A stretch of DNA of 64,000 bases from assembly GCF_900105175.1 (NCBI RefSeq), contig NZ_LT629771.1, positions 3,915,501-3,979,500 of the forward strand, read 5' to 3'. The notes beneath the pieces are model-generated. The model searched no databases and had not been told where the DNA came from. It worked only from the letters and a program-made list of their open reading frames with translations. The stretch is from Jiangella sp. DSM 45060 (GTDB taxonomy: Bacteria; Actinomycetota; Actinomycetes; Jiangellales; Jiangellaceae). Made by a program: the position numbers and the translations under genes. This document shows, piece by piece, positions 17,475-26,441 of this stretch (position 1 is its first letter; every line of letters begins with the position of its first letter).

Positions 17475-19466
17475 TCAGGCGCCGGGCGGGATGACGGCGT
17501 TCATCGGCAGGTGGGCGGTGAGACCCGGGATGCCGTTGGCGTTGCGGGTACGCAGCCGGATCAGCTCGGCGGCGGTCAGGGCGCGGTCGTAGACGCGGAA
17601 CTCGTCCAGCGCGCCGTCCAGCCGGTTGGCCCCGTCCAGCCGCTGCCCGAGATAGATCGGGGTCGGATCGTCCCCGCTCACCGCCCCGGCCGCCCCGGAT
17701 GCCGACGCCACCTCGACCCCGTCGACGTGCAGCGACACCGTGTCGCCCTCGCGGCGCAGCGCCACGTGGTGCCACGCGCCGTCCGCGTAGGCACCGTCGG
17801 AGGCCACGCTCGCCGAACCGCCAGCCGTGGTCACCATGCCCCGGATCCGGTCCTGGCCGGGCTCGGCCCGCAACCACACCTGCGGCGCACCGTCCATCCC
17901 GTACGCCCAGAACAGCGCCTGGTCCCGGCTCGCGTCGTCATAGCGAACCCACGTCGACACCGTGAAGTCGCCCGCACCCAGCACCGGCGTCGTCCGGAAC
18001 GGCAGCTGCACCCGGCCCCGGTCCCCGTCGAACGCGAACCCCTGGCCATACCGGCCCTGCGTGGTGGTCACACCGTCGAACACCAGCGCGGAGCGGCCAC
18101 GAGCGTCCGTGGTGGTGGCCGGGGTGTTCAGATCCTGCGCGGTCAGCCGGACGAACGCGATCTCGGACCGGTAGTCAGTGGTGCCGCGCTCGTAGAGCAG
18201 CCCGAGCCCGCCGCCCGGCAGCTCGACCATGTCCGAGTAGCCGCCCCAGCAGGCGCACTCCTCCACCGAGACAGCCCGGTCGTTCGTCCCGTACACCTGA
18301 ACACCCTCATCGGTGGACTCCAGCGGCGTGTCCACCGACTGCCAGGTCAGCCCCTCGTCGAACGACGACCGGATCGTCGGACGGATCCGCGGCTCCACGT
18401 TCACCGACGGCGCCATGGAGATGATCTGGTTGTAGCCGTCACCCTCGTCGGTCGCCCGCACCCGCAACGCCGACGACTGGATCGGCGGCGCCTCGAAGCC
18501 CGGCTGCAGCGTGAAGCCGCTCGCGTACGTCTGGCCGCCGTCCTTGCTGATCGCGACCGCCCGGTGCGGGCGGACGTAGGGGTCGGCCTCCTCCTCGGGC
18601 GTGCCGCCGCCCCAGTTCTGCCGCGTCCACGCGAAGACGTCCCCGTTGGCCAGCTCCACCAGGCTGATCTCCTGCGGGATGAGGCCCTCGCCGGTGGCGT
18701 ACCGCGCCTGAGCGCCCTTGTGCCAGGTGACGCCGCCGTCGTCGCTGTAGACGAGCATGGCGCCGAACCCGTCGCCGGGGTCGTAGTTGGCGCCCGCGAC
18801 GATCCGGCCGGCGTGCTCGCCGCGGGTGAGCTGGATGGCGTGCACCGGCCCGGTGGCGTAGTGCCCCCAGGCCGGGTCGTCCAGTTCGGGCAGGGCGCGC
18901 GGCGCGCTCCAGGTCACCCCGTTGTCGTCGCTGTGCACCACGTACGGGGTGCGCGGCGCGGTCCGGTGGTTCGAGCCGGGCGTCTCCGGGTTCACCGGGT
19001 TGTGCGTGCCCAGCAGCACGATCCGGCCGTCCGGCGCGTCGGTCGCCGGCGCGCCGGGCAGCCGCCGGTACACGACCGGACCCGGGTTGCCGCGCGTCGC
19101 CGGGGCCTCGGGATCATCGGCCTCGCCGCTGACCACCGTCTGCTCCGGCAGCCACTCGGTGGCGCCCGGTGGCAGCCGCCGGACCACCGTCCGGATGTGA
19201 GACTTGTCGGCACAGGTGTGCATCCGGCGCTCGGCGAACGCCAGCAACGAGCCGTCCACCGCGCGGACGATCGCCGGGATGCGGTGGCAGCCGGACGGCA
19301 CGTGCGGGGTGGAGAAGAGCACGGTGGTCCGGTCCTGGAACGGGTCCACGGTCGAGGCGGCGTCGGCCGCCGCGGGCGCGTTCTGGACCGGCGCCAACGC
19401 CAGCGTCGCGCTCACCATGGCGGCGACCAGCACCGCGCCGTAGCGGATCGAACGATGAATGGTCAT
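17475..19466 (-). CDS. Secreted exo-alpha-sialidase with LamG domain, copy A
   Basis: A 663-residue secreted protein: signal peptide to about residue 37, sialidase propeller (about 45-430), LamG domain (about 445-640). It has the carboxylate-binding RIPAI, Asp boxes HSDDNGVTWS, YSDDGGVTWH, SKDGGQTYAS and SSFDEGLTWQ, and the late GLGLLYERG region. The first Asp box is replaced by PPGATEW, and a CADKSH segment near the expected catalytic Asp differs from the usual DID motif, so this is a divergent GH33 subgroup. It is the downstream copy of a 2005-base tandem duplication. ATG 19466 follows GAGGAGGAG. Exported; probable role is release of terminal sugar acids. Confidence 0.85.
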   Translation of the reverse strand: MTIHRSIRYGAVLVAAMVSATLALAPVQNAPAAADAASTVDPFQDRTTVLFSTPHVPSGCHRIPAIVRAVDGSLLAFAERRMHTCADKSHIRTVVRRLPPGATEWLPEQTVVSGEADDPEAPATRGNPGPVVYRRLPGAPATDAPDGRIVLLGTHNPVNPETPGSNHRTAPRTPYVVHSDDNGVTWSAPRALPELDDPAWGHYATGPVHAIQLTRGEHAGRIVAGANYDPGDGFGAMLVYSDDGGVTWHKGAQARYATGEGLIPQEISLVELANGDVFAWTRQNWGGGTPEEEADPYVRPHRAVAISKDGGQTYASGFTLQPGFEAPPIQSSALRVRATDEGDGYNQIISMAPSVNVEPRIRPTIRSSFDEGLTWQSVDTPLESTDEGVQVYGTNDRAVSVEECACWGGYSDMVELPGGGLGLLYERGTTDYRSEIAFVRLTAQDLNTPATTTDARGRSALVFDGVTTTQGRYGQGFAFDGDRGRVQLPFRTTPVLGAGDFTVSTWVRYDDASRDQALFWAYGMDGAPQVWLRAEPGQDRIRGMVTTAGGSASVASDGAYADGAWHHVALRREGDTVSLHVDGVEVASASGAAGAVSGDDPTPIYLGQRLDGANRLDGALDEFRVYDRALTAAELIRLRTRNANGIPGLTAHLPMNAVIPPGA

Positions 19467-19479
19467 GGTCCACTCCTCC

Positions 19480-21471
19480 TCAGGCGCCGGGCGGGATGAC
19501 GGCGTTCATCGGCAGGTGGGCGGTGAGGCCCGGGATGCCGTGGGCGTTGCGGGTGCGCAGCCGGGTCAGCTCGGCGGCGGTCAGGGCGCGGTCGTAGACG
19601 CGGAACTCGTCCAGCGCGCCGTGCAGCCGGTTCGCGCCGTCGAGGCGCTGCCCCAGGTAGATGGGCGTGGGGTCGTCCCCGCTCACCGCCCCGCCCGCGC
19701 CGGACGCCGACGCCACCTGCGCGCCGTCGACGAACAGCTCGACCACATCGCCCTGCCGGCGCAGCGCCACGTGGTGCCACGCACCGTCCGCGTAGGCACC
19801 GTCGGAGGCCACGCTCGCCGAACCGCCAGCCGTGGTCACCATGCCCCGGATCCGGTCCTGGCCGGGCTCGGCCCGCAGCCACACCTGCGGCGCGCCGTCC
19901 ATCCCGTACGCCCAGAAGACGGCCTGGTCCCGGCTCGCGTCGTCGTAGCGAACCCACGTCGACACGGTGAAGTCGCCCGCACCCAGCACCGGCGTCGTCC
20001 GGAACGGCACCTGCACCCGGCCACGGTCCCCGTCGAACGCGAACCCCTGGCCGTAGCGTCCGGCCGTGGTGGTGACGCCGTCGAACACCAGCGCCGACCG
20101 GCCCGGCACATCGGGCGTCGTGCCCGGCGTGTTCAGGTCCCGAGCCGTCAGCCGCACGAACGCGATCTCGGACCTGTAGTCGGTGGTGCCCCGTTCGTAG
20201 AGCAGCCCGAGCCCGCCGCCCGGCAGCGCCACCATGTCCGAGTAGCCGCCCCAACAGGCACACTCCTCCACCGAGACGTCCCGGTCGTTCGTCCCGTACA
20301 CCTGCACACCCTCATCGGTGGACTCCAGCGGCGTGTCCACCGACTGCCAGGTCAACCCCTCGTCGAACGACGACCGGATCGTCGGACGGATCCGCGGCTC
20401 CACATTCACCGACGGCGCCATGGAGATGATCTGGTTGTAGCCGTCCCCCTCGTCCGTGGCCCGCACCCGCAACGCCGACGACTGGATCGGTGGCGCCTCG
20501 AACCCGGGCACGTTGGTGTACTCGCGGTGATAGGTCTCGCCGCCGTCGCGGCTGATCGCGATGGACCGGTGCGGCCGCACGTACGGATCGGCCTGCTCCT
20601 CCGGGGTGCCCGCGTTGTGGTTCTGCCGGGCCCACACCAGGATGTCGCCGTTGACCAGCTCGACCAGGCTCAGCTCGCCGAGGTTCTGCTGCTGCGAGGG
20701 CGCGTACTCGACCATGGCGCCCTTGTGCCAGGTGTCGCCGCCGTCGTCGGTGTAGGCGAGCATCAGCCCGAAGTGCTGACCGGCGGTGATGTAGTTGACG
20801 CCGGCCACGATGCGGCCGGCGTGCTCGCCGCGAGTGAGCTGCACGGCGTGCACGGGCGCGGTCTGCATGTGACCCCACGTCGGGTCGTCCAGCTCCTCGT
20901 ACAGGTTGCGAGGCGGGCTCCAGGTGGCGCCGTTGTCGTCACTGTGCACCACGTACGGCGTGCGCGGCGCGGTCCGGTGGTTCGACCCGGGCGTCTCCGG
21001 GTTCACCGGATTGTGCGTGCCCAGCAGCAGGATGCGGCCGTCCGGCGCGCTGGACTCGGGCGCGCCGGGCATCCGGCGGTAGACCACCGGGCCGGGGTTG
21101 CCCCGGGTCGCGGGGGCGTCGGCGTCGTCGTCCTCGCCGCGCACGACGGTCTGCGCGGGCAGCCATTCGGTGGCGCCGGCCGGCAGCCGCCGCAGCACCA
21201 CCTCCATGTCGGACTTGTCCGCGCACGTGTGCAGCCGCCGTTCGGCGAAGGCCAGCAGCGAGCCGTCCACCGCCTGCACGATCGCGGGGATGCGATAGCA
21301 CCCGGACGGGACGTTCGGACTGCTGAACAGGACGGTGGTCCGGTCCGCGAACGGGTCCACGGTCGAGGCGCCGGACGACGCCGGAGCGCTCTGCAGCGAT
21401 GTCAGCGCCGTGGCGGTCACGACGGCGGCGACCAGCGCCGCACGGAATCGGGTCGAACGATGAGTGGTCAC
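19480..21471 (-). CDS. Secreted exo-alpha-sialidase with LamG domain, copy B
   Basis: A 663-residue paralogue of the next gene downstream. Order: signal peptide (to about residue 32), propeller with YRIPAI and Asp boxes HSDDNGATWS, YTDDGGDTWH, SRDGGETYHR and SSFDEGLTWQ, then LamG. Differences from copy A lie mainly in the first 300 residues: CADKSDMEVVLRR here against CADKSHIRTVVRR there, and a QNLGELSLVEL strand. This copy keeps an Asp at the position where GH33 enzymes have DIDIVL, so it may be the better catalyst of the two. The start is GTG 21471, with only a distant GAGAGGA, so translation may depend on coupling to the sulfatase gene 28 bases upstream. Confidence 0.85.
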   Translation of the reverse strand: MTTHRSTRFRAALVAAVVTATALTSLQSAPASSGASTVDPFADRTTVLFSSPNVPSGCYRIPAIVQAVDGSLLAFAERRLHTCADKSDMEVVLRRLPAGATEWLPAQTVVRGEDDDADAPATRGNPGPVVYRRMPGAPESSAPDGRILLLGTHNPVNPETPGSNHRTAPRTPYVVHSDDNGATWSPPRNLYEELDDPTWGHMQTAPVHAVQLTRGEHAGRIVAGVNYITAGQHFGLMLAYTDDGGDTWHKGAMVEYAPSQQQNLGELSLVELVNGDILVWARQNHNAGTPEEQADPYVRPHRSIAISRDGGETYHREYTNVPGFEAPPIQSSALRVRATDEGDGYNQIISMAPSVNVEPRIRPTIRSSFDEGLTWQSVDTPLESTDEGVQVYGTNDRDVSVEECACWGGYSDMVALPGGGLGLLYERGTTDYRSEIAFVRLTARDLNTPGTTPDVPGRSALVFDGVTTTAGRYGQGFAFDGDRGRVQVPFRTTPVLGAGDFTVSTWVRYDDASRDQAVFWAYGMDGAPQVWLRAEPGQDRIRGMVTTAGGSASVASDGAYADGAWHHVALRRQGDVVELFVDGAQVASASGAGGAVSGDDPTPIYLGQRLDGANRLHGALDEFRVYDRALTAAELTRLRTRNAHGIPGLTAHLPMNAVIPPGA

Positions 21472-21499
21472 GATCGTCGGGTCCTCTCTTCGTCGAGCG

Positions 21500-22951
21500 T
21501 CAGGGTTCGGTGCGGTACCTCTCGACGGCGCCGGCGAACAGCTGCTGCCGGGCCGCCCGGTCGTCGGTGACCACGCCGCGCTGCGGGGCGGCGTGGTCCA
21601 CGTAGGTGGGCGGTGTCGCGTCGTACAGCGCCCACCGCGCGGCGGCCTCGCGCAGGCGCCGCAGCGCGTCGTCGTGCGCGGGGTCGTCGATGACGTTCGT
21701 CAGCTCGTGCGGGTCGGCGGCCAGGTCGAACAGGGCGTCGCCGGCGACGTCGGACCAGAGCAGCTTGTGCCGTCCGGTCCGGATCATGCCCGCGACGCCG
21801 TGCCGGCGGTCCTCGGCGAGGACGGCCTCGTGCCCGGCCGCCGGGTCGGTCAGGTCGGCGCCCGGCAGCGGCGCCGACGGCCGCAGGCCGCAGGTGGCGA
21901 GCACCGTCGGCGCGACGTCGATCAGCGAGACCAGCGCGTCCGAGACCTCGCCGCGTCGCCGCTGCCCCGGGAACTTGACCAGCAGCGGCACCTTCACCAC
22001 CGGGTCGTACATCGGCCCGTCCTTGAGCAGCAGGTGGTGGAAGCCGAGGTACTCGCCGTGGTCGGCGGTGAAGACGATGAGGGTGTCGTCGTAGAGCCCG
22101 CGCTCGCGCAGCAGGTCGAGCAGGCGCCCGACCTCGTGGTCCAGGTGCGTGATGGTGGCGTAGTAGTGGGCCATCACCTGCCGCAGCCGCGGCAGGTCCA
22201 GCGGCGCGTAGTCGAAGTACTCCCGCCGGTGGCGCTGGTCCGCGGCCGGGATCGTGTCGGTCCAGCCCGGCAGCGGCGTCAACGCCGCCGGGTCGTAGAG
22301 GTCGTCCCACCCGGCGGGCGGGTCGAACGGGTGATGCGGTTTGACGAACGACACGTGCAGCAGGTGGTCGCCGGCCTCGGTCCAGCCGGCGATCACTCGC
22401 CGGGCCCGCTCGCCGATCCAGCTGGTGGAGTGCCACTCCTCCGGCAGGTTGGACCGGCCGGTGCCGAACGTGTCCCAGTAGGCGTCCGGCGCGCTCGCCC
22501 GGAACTCGCGCTCCTGGTCGATCAGGTCGGTCACCGGCGCCAGCCCGGCCGCCGCGAGGTCCCGGTGGTAGTCGTCGTCGTACCGGCCGGGCCCGTCCTG
22601 TTCAGCCAGTTCCAGCTGGTCGTAGCCCACGTCGAGATAGGTCGGCGTGAAGTGCATCTTGCCGACGGCGGCCGTGCGGTACCCGGCGCGCCGCAGCGCC
22701 CGCGGGAAGGTGTCGATGCCGGGCGCGAGCGTGCAGCGGTTCGTCCAGCCGCCGTGCTGGCGGACGTGCAGGCCGGTCAGCAGCGAGTACCGCGACGGGG
22801 TGCAGACCGGGAACGAGCAGTACGCCTCGCGGTGATGCACGCCGTCGGCGGCCAGCCGGTCCAGGTGCGGCGTGCGCACGTCGGGGTTCCCGGCCACGCC
22901 CAGACAGTCCGCCCGGAACTGGTCGGCCTGGATGATCAGGACGTTCGGCAC
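21500..22951 (-). CDS. Type I sulfatase (formylglycine-dependent)
   Basis: A 483-residue alkaline-phosphatase-fold sulfatase. Metal ligands are visible in ADQFRAD (residues 9-15) and TADHGEYLGFH. The maturation motif CTPSRYSLLTG starts at Cys50, which is converted to formylglycine by the sulfatase-modifying enzyme. It removes sulfate esters from sugars. No signal peptide precedes GTG 22951, so it probably acts in the cytoplasm on an imported sulfated sugar, or exits by an unusual route; this is odd beside secreted sialidases. The start lies two bases after the stop of the aldolase gene. No formylglycine-generating enzyme gene is in the window. Confidence 0.9.
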   Translation of the reverse strand: MPNVLIIQADQFRADCLGVAGNPDVRTPHLDRLAADGVHHREAYCSFPVCTPSRYSLLTGLHVRQHGGWTNRCTLAPGIDTFPRALRRAGYRTAAVGKMHFTPTYLDVGYDQLELAEQDGPGRYDDDYHRDLAAAGLAPVTDLIDQEREFRASAPDAYWDTFGTGRSNLPEEWHSTSWIGERARRVIAGWTEAGDHLLHVSFVKPHHPFDPPAGWDDLYDPAALTPLPGWTDTIPAADQRHRREYFDYAPLDLPRLRQVMAHYYATITHLDHEVGRLLDLLRERGLYDDTLIVFTADHGEYLGFHHLLLKDGPMYDPVVKVPLLVKFPGQRRRGEVSDALVSLIDVAPTVLATCGLRPSAPLPGADLTDPAAGHEAVLAEDRRHGVAGMIRTGRHKLLWSDVAGDALFDLAADPHELTNVIDDPAHDDALRRLREAAARWALYDATPPTYVDHAAPQRGVVTDDRAARQQLFAGAVERYRTEP

Positions 22952-22953
22952 CG

Positions 22954-23886
22954 TCAGCGGTCCTCGTCGAGGAACCCGAGCTCCGTCACCTCGGCGCGCA
23001 GCACGGCCAGCTGCTCGGGCCCGGGCGACACAAGCGGCGGGCGGCACGCGCCGCAGTCGACCCCGGTCAGCGCGCCCAGCGCCTTGAAGCCGGCCAGTTC
23101 CCCGCCGTACCGCGACGCCGCGTCGATGACCTGGTGCGCCAGCTGCTGCGCGGCCCGTGCCTGCTCCACCTCGCCGCGGGCGGCATGGTCGAGCAGCCGC
23201 CTGAACAGCGGGCCGGCGAAGTTGTACACCGACCCGATGGCGGCTCGCGCGCCCCACTGCCACGCGGCCAGCACCAGTTTGGCGACGCCGACGAACACCT
23301 CGTGGTCAGTGCCGGCGAGGTGCAGGCAGCGCTGCAGGTCGACCATGTCGTTGTGGGCGAACTTGACGCCCGCGAACGTCGGGATCTTCTCCCGCGCGAC
23401 CACGAGCACGTCGCTGGCCCGCAGGTCCACCCCGGTCATCGAGGGGATGTGGTAGTAGGTGAACGGCAGTGACGGTGCGGCGTCGGCGATGGCGGCGCAG
23501 GCGTCCACCAGCGCCGCCACCGTGTCCGGACGGTGGAAGTAGGGTGCGACGGACGAGATCGCCCGGGCGCCCACGGACTCGGCGTGCGCCGCCAGCCGGC
23601 GGGCCTCGGTGAGGCTGGCATGGCCCACGTGCACGATGACGTCGAGCCGTCCGTCGGCGACCTCGCACCACCGCTCGGCCAGGGCCATCCGTTCCGCCGT
23701 CGAGAGCGAGGCGCCCTCACCGGCGGTGCCCCCGATGTAGGCCGCCGCCGACCCCCATCCGAGCAGGGCGTCGGCCTGCTTCGGCACGGTGTCGAGGGCG
23801 ACCTCGCCGGTCTCGGTGAACGGGGTGAACACGGCGGTGAGCAACGCCATGTCGGGGCCGTCGGCGGAGTAGCGCAACCCGGTCAT
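22954..23886 (-). CDS. DapA-family aldolase, N-acetylneuraminate-lyase-like
   Basis: A 310-residue class I aldolase of the DHDPS/NAL superfamily. Schiff-base lysine K175 sits in FAGVKFAHNDM, catalytic Tyr145 in TYYHIPSMTGVDL, and the carboxylate-binding loop is GGTAGEG (residues 52-58). The YYHIP-TGV and VKF-ND wording resembles N-acetylneuraminate lyases (NanA, vertebrate NPL) more than DapA, where the first loop is usually GTTGE. The family splits sialic acid into pyruvate and ManNAc; other 2-keto-3-deoxy sugar acids are possible. It lies 19 bases after the binding-protein gene and two bases before the sulfatase. It is cytoplasmic and fits as the first catabolic step after import. Confidence 0.82.
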   Translation of the reverse strand: MTGLRYSADGPDMALLTAVFTPFTETGEVALDTVPKQADALLGWGSAAAYIGGTAGEGASLSTAERMALAERWCEVADGRLDVIVHVGHASLTEARRLAAHAESVGARAISSVAPYFHRPDTVAALVDACAAIADAAPSLPFTYYHIPSMTGVDLRASDVLVVAREKIPTFAGVKFAHNDMVDLQRCLHLAGTDHEVFVGVAKLVLAAWQWGARAAIGSVYNFAGPLFRRLLDHAARGEVEQARAAQQLAHQVIDAASRYGGELAGFKALGALTGVDCGACRPPLVSPGPEQLAVLRAEVTELGFLDEDR

Positions 23887-23905
23887 GTGGTTCCTTTCGG
23901 CAAGG

Positions 23906-25459
23906 TCAGCCCTTGGTGTCGGTGAGGTTGACGAAGTCGCGGGAGTCGGTGACCAGCCCGGTGATGCGTTTGTCCAGCGCGAACAGGGACGGCACGGTGG
24001 AGATGCCGATGGCCCAGGACTCGTCGACGATCGCGCTGTTCAGCGCGGCGTAGGCGGCCTCCTGGTCCTCCGGCGTCATGGCCGAGCCGGCCGCGGCCAC
24101 CGCGGCGACGTACGCCGGCGGCACGTTGGGGCCGAACGTGGTGTTCGCCTCGGTGGTGAGCATCTGCCGGCCGCGGGCCACCAGCGACGGGCTCTGCAGG
24201 TTGTTCGGCTGGAACGCGACGGTGCACTGCAGCTGGCTGGCGAACAGCGCCTCGAGGTAGGCCGCCTCCTCCTGCGGGGCGATCTCTAGGTCGAAGCCGA
24301 TCTTCTTCAGGTCGGCCTGGATGATCTCGAGCGTCTGGACCGCCGGCGTCCCCGAGGCCACGCCCGCGACGGCGTTGCGCACGTCGCCGGACTGCTCCAG
24401 CAGCGCCGCGGCGGCGTCCAGGTCGAACGACCCCGAGTCGAGGTAGGACGGGTCGAACGCCGGCGAGGACGGCATGAAGGGCGCGTAGACCGGGTCGCCG
24501 ATGCCGAAGTTGACCTGCTCGAGGATGCGGTCGCGGTCGATCGCCCGGGCGAGCGCCTGGCGCAGCAGCTTGTTGTCGAACGGCGGGATGAGCGCGTTCA
24601 TGAAGAACAGCGACATCCGGCCGTTGCCCTCCACCAGCGTGAACCGGTCACGCAGCCGGTCGGCGTGGCGGAACCCGATGTACGCGGCGCCGTCGACCGA
24701 GCCCGACTCCAGCCCGGCGATGAGCGCGTCCTCGTCGGTGAAGAAGCGGTACTCCACCTCGTCCAGGTACGGCTTGCCGGAGTCCCAGAAGTCGGGGTTC
24801 TTCTCCAGCACGAGGCGCTGGTCGCGGCGGAAGTCCGCGAGCCGGAACGGGCCGGAGCCGGCCGGCTCGTGCTCCAGTTGCTCCGGGGTGTTGCTGGCCG
24901 CCAGCACCAGCGGGAAGGCGAACATCCAGTCGAGCACGAGCGACTCGGGCGTGGGCTGCTTGAAGTCCAGCCGCACGGTCTTCTCGTCGACCGCGGTCGC
25001 CGCCGCGATGAACGCCGTCGGCTGGGCGAGGGTGAACGCGGCGTCCGGGTCCTGGGCCCGCTGGACGCCGGTGACGACGTCGCCCGCGGTCACCGGCTCC
25101 CCCGAGTGGAAGGTGGCCTGGCGCAGCGTGATCGTCACCGACCTGAAGTCGGGTGCGAACTCCCACGACTCGGCCCCGGCCGGAAGGGGCTCGTAGGTGC
25201 CGTCCGGCGGGTAGTCCAGCAGGTACGTGTAGAAGGAATGGATGTGGATGTCGGTGTTGGTGAGGTAGGGATCGAACTGCATGATCTTCGTCGTGCCGAG
25301 CGTGATCTTGCCGGTCGCGTCGCCACCCGTGCTCTCGCTGCTCCCGGAACCACAGGCGCTGAGCAGGGGCGCGCCGGCGATCGCGCCGGCCGCGAGGAAC
25401 CCGGCCCGCAGCAGCGTGCGGCGGGCGATCAGGCGGGACTGGTACGGCGAAACGGGCAT
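23906..25459 (-). CDS. ABC transporter solute-binding lipoprotein (SBP_bac_5)
   Basis: A 517-residue family 5 binding protein of the dipeptide/oligopeptide/nickel class. It starts with a Tat-type signal (RRTLLRAGF) followed by a lipobox (LLSAC), so it should be anchored at the outer face of the membrane. The FDPYLTN opening and the ADFRRDQRLVLEKNPDFWD segment are typical of the class. In Haemophilus ducreyi a transporter of this class (SatABCD) imports sialic acid, which fits the neighbouring sialidases and aldolase; direct ligand evidence is lacking. GGGAGG precedes ATG 25459. It follows the permease gene by 34 bases. Confidence 0.92.
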   Translation of the reverse strand: MPVSPYQSRLIARRTLLRAGFLAAGAIAGAPLLSACGSGSSESTGGDATGKITLGTTKIMQFDPYLTNTDIHIHSFYTYLLDYPPDGTYEPLPAGAESWEFAPDFRSVTITLRQATFHSGEPVTAGDVVTGVQRAQDPDAAFTLAQPTAFIAAATAVDEKTVRLDFKQPTPESLVLDWMFAFPLVLAASNTPEQLEHEPAGSGPFRLADFRRDQRLVLEKNPDFWDSGKPYLDEVEYRFFTDEDALIAGLESGSVDGAAYIGFRHADRLRDRFTLVEGNGRMSLFFMNALIPPFDNKLLRQALARAIDRDRILEQVNFGIGDPVYAPFMPSSPAFDPSYLDSGSFDLDAAAALLEQSGDVRNAVAGVASGTPAVQTLEIIQADLKKIGFDLEIAPQEEAAYLEALFASQLQCTVAFQPNNLQSPSLVARGRQMLTTEANTTFGPNVPPAYVAAVAAAGSAMTPEDQEAAYAALNSAIVDESWAIGISTVPSLFALDKRITGLVTDSRDFVNLTDTKG

Positions 25460-25493
25460 GATGATGCCTCCCGAGGTTCAGGACGGGTGGAGC

Positions 25494-26441
25494 TCAGGTC
25501 AGCCGGATACGTGGATCCAGAACGGCGTAGAACACGTCCACCAGCAGGTTGAGCAGCAGGAACGTGGCCACGACGAACAGCACACCACCCTGCACGAGGG
25601 CGTAGTCGCGTTCGCCGATCGCGGTGTAGAGCAGCCGTCCCAGCCCGGGGTAGTTGAAGACGGCTTCGATGACGACGGTGCCTCCGAGGAAGCTGCCGAG
25701 CTGGAGCCCGACGATGGTGACGGTGGGCAGCGACGCGTTGCGCAGCGCGTGGCGGCGGATCACGTCGCGTTCGGGCACGCCCTTGGCCCGGGCGGTGCGG
25801 ATGTAGTCCTTGCCCATCACCTCGCCCAGCGAGGTCGCGAGGAAGCGGGCGGTGACGCTGGAGGTGTGCACGGCGATGGCGATCGCCGGCAGGATCGTGG
25901 CGTTCACGGCCCCGGCCGGGTCGCGCCAGATCGGCACGAAGTCGCTCGACGCCGGCAGCCACTGCAGCTGCACGGCCAGCACGATGATCAGCAGCAACCC
26001 GAGCCAGAACGTCGGCACCGCGAGGCCCGCCGTGAGGTAGCCCTGCAGCACCCGGCCGGCCACCGAGTGCGGCCGCAGCGCCACCACGATGCCCACCGGC
26101 ACGGCGATGAGCAGGGTCAGCGTCATCGCGAACCCGGCCAACTGGATCGTCGCGGGGATGCGGTCGAGCAGCTCGCGGACCACCGGCTGGCCGGAGTAGT
26201 ACGAGGCGCCCAGGTCGCCGCCCACGGCGTGACCGATCCAGGAGAGGTACTGCTCGACGACGGAGCCGTCGAGGCCGAGCCGGGCGCGGGTCGCGGCCAG
26301 CTCGGACTCGCTGGCGTCCGGGCCGAGCAGCACCGTCGCGGGGTCGCCGGGCAGCGCGAACGTGAACGCCCAGACCGCGATGGAGCCGAGCACCAGCACG
26401 ACGGCGAACTGCAGCAGCCGGCGAATCAGGTGGCCGTACAT
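25494..26441 (-). CDS. ABC transporter permease (DppB/OppB type)
   Basis: A 315-residue inner-membrane permease with six predicted helices. The N-terminal helix (IRRLLQFAVVLVLGSIAVWAF) is typical of DppB/OppB, and the cytoplasmic EAA loop reads TARAKGVPERDVIRRHALRN. It pairs with the DppC-type permease encoded just upstream: the upstream stop codon and this ATG abut with no gap. Together with the binding protein and fused ATPase it forms a complete importer for the glycan-derived solute. Confidence 0.93.
   Translation of the reverse strand: MYGHLIRRLLQFAVVLVLGSIAVWAFTFALPGDPATVLLGPDASESELAATRARLGLDGSVVEQYLSWIGHAVGGDLGASYYSGQPVVRELLDRIPATIQLAGFAMTLTLLIAVPVGIVVALRPHSVAGRVLQGYLTAGLAVPTFWLGLLLIIVLAVQLQWLPASSDFVPIWRDPAGAVNATILPAIAIAVHTSSVTARFLATSLGEVMGKDYIRTARAKGVPERDVIRRHALRNASLPTVTIVGLQLGSFLGGTVVIEAVFNYPGLGRLLYTAIGERDYALVQGGVLFVVATFLLLNLLVDVFYAVLDPRIRLT

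Larger units (their letters stand above)
17475..21471. repeat. Tandem duplication of a sialidase gene (period 2005 bp)
   Basis: The genes at 17475-19466 and 19480-21471 have the same length (663 codons), and equivalent positions are 2005 bases apart, including the 13-base intergenic gap at the 3' end. The region from about residue 305 to the C-terminus is nearly identical even at the DNA level, while the signal peptides and much of the first half differ. The uneven divergence suggests gene conversion after duplication. Confidence 0.9.

Noticed and set aside
14195-17494. A plus-strand open frame of about 1100 codons opposite the first GH106-like gene
   Set aside because: Antisense shadow: low-complexity Arg/Ala/Gly text and no ribosome site or domain.
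22954-23886. Dihydrodipicolinate synthase for lysine synthesis
   Set aside because: The loop GGTAGEG, the YYHIP-TGV and VKF-ND segments and the sialidase/transporter operon fit a lyase of the NanA type better than biosynthetic DapA.
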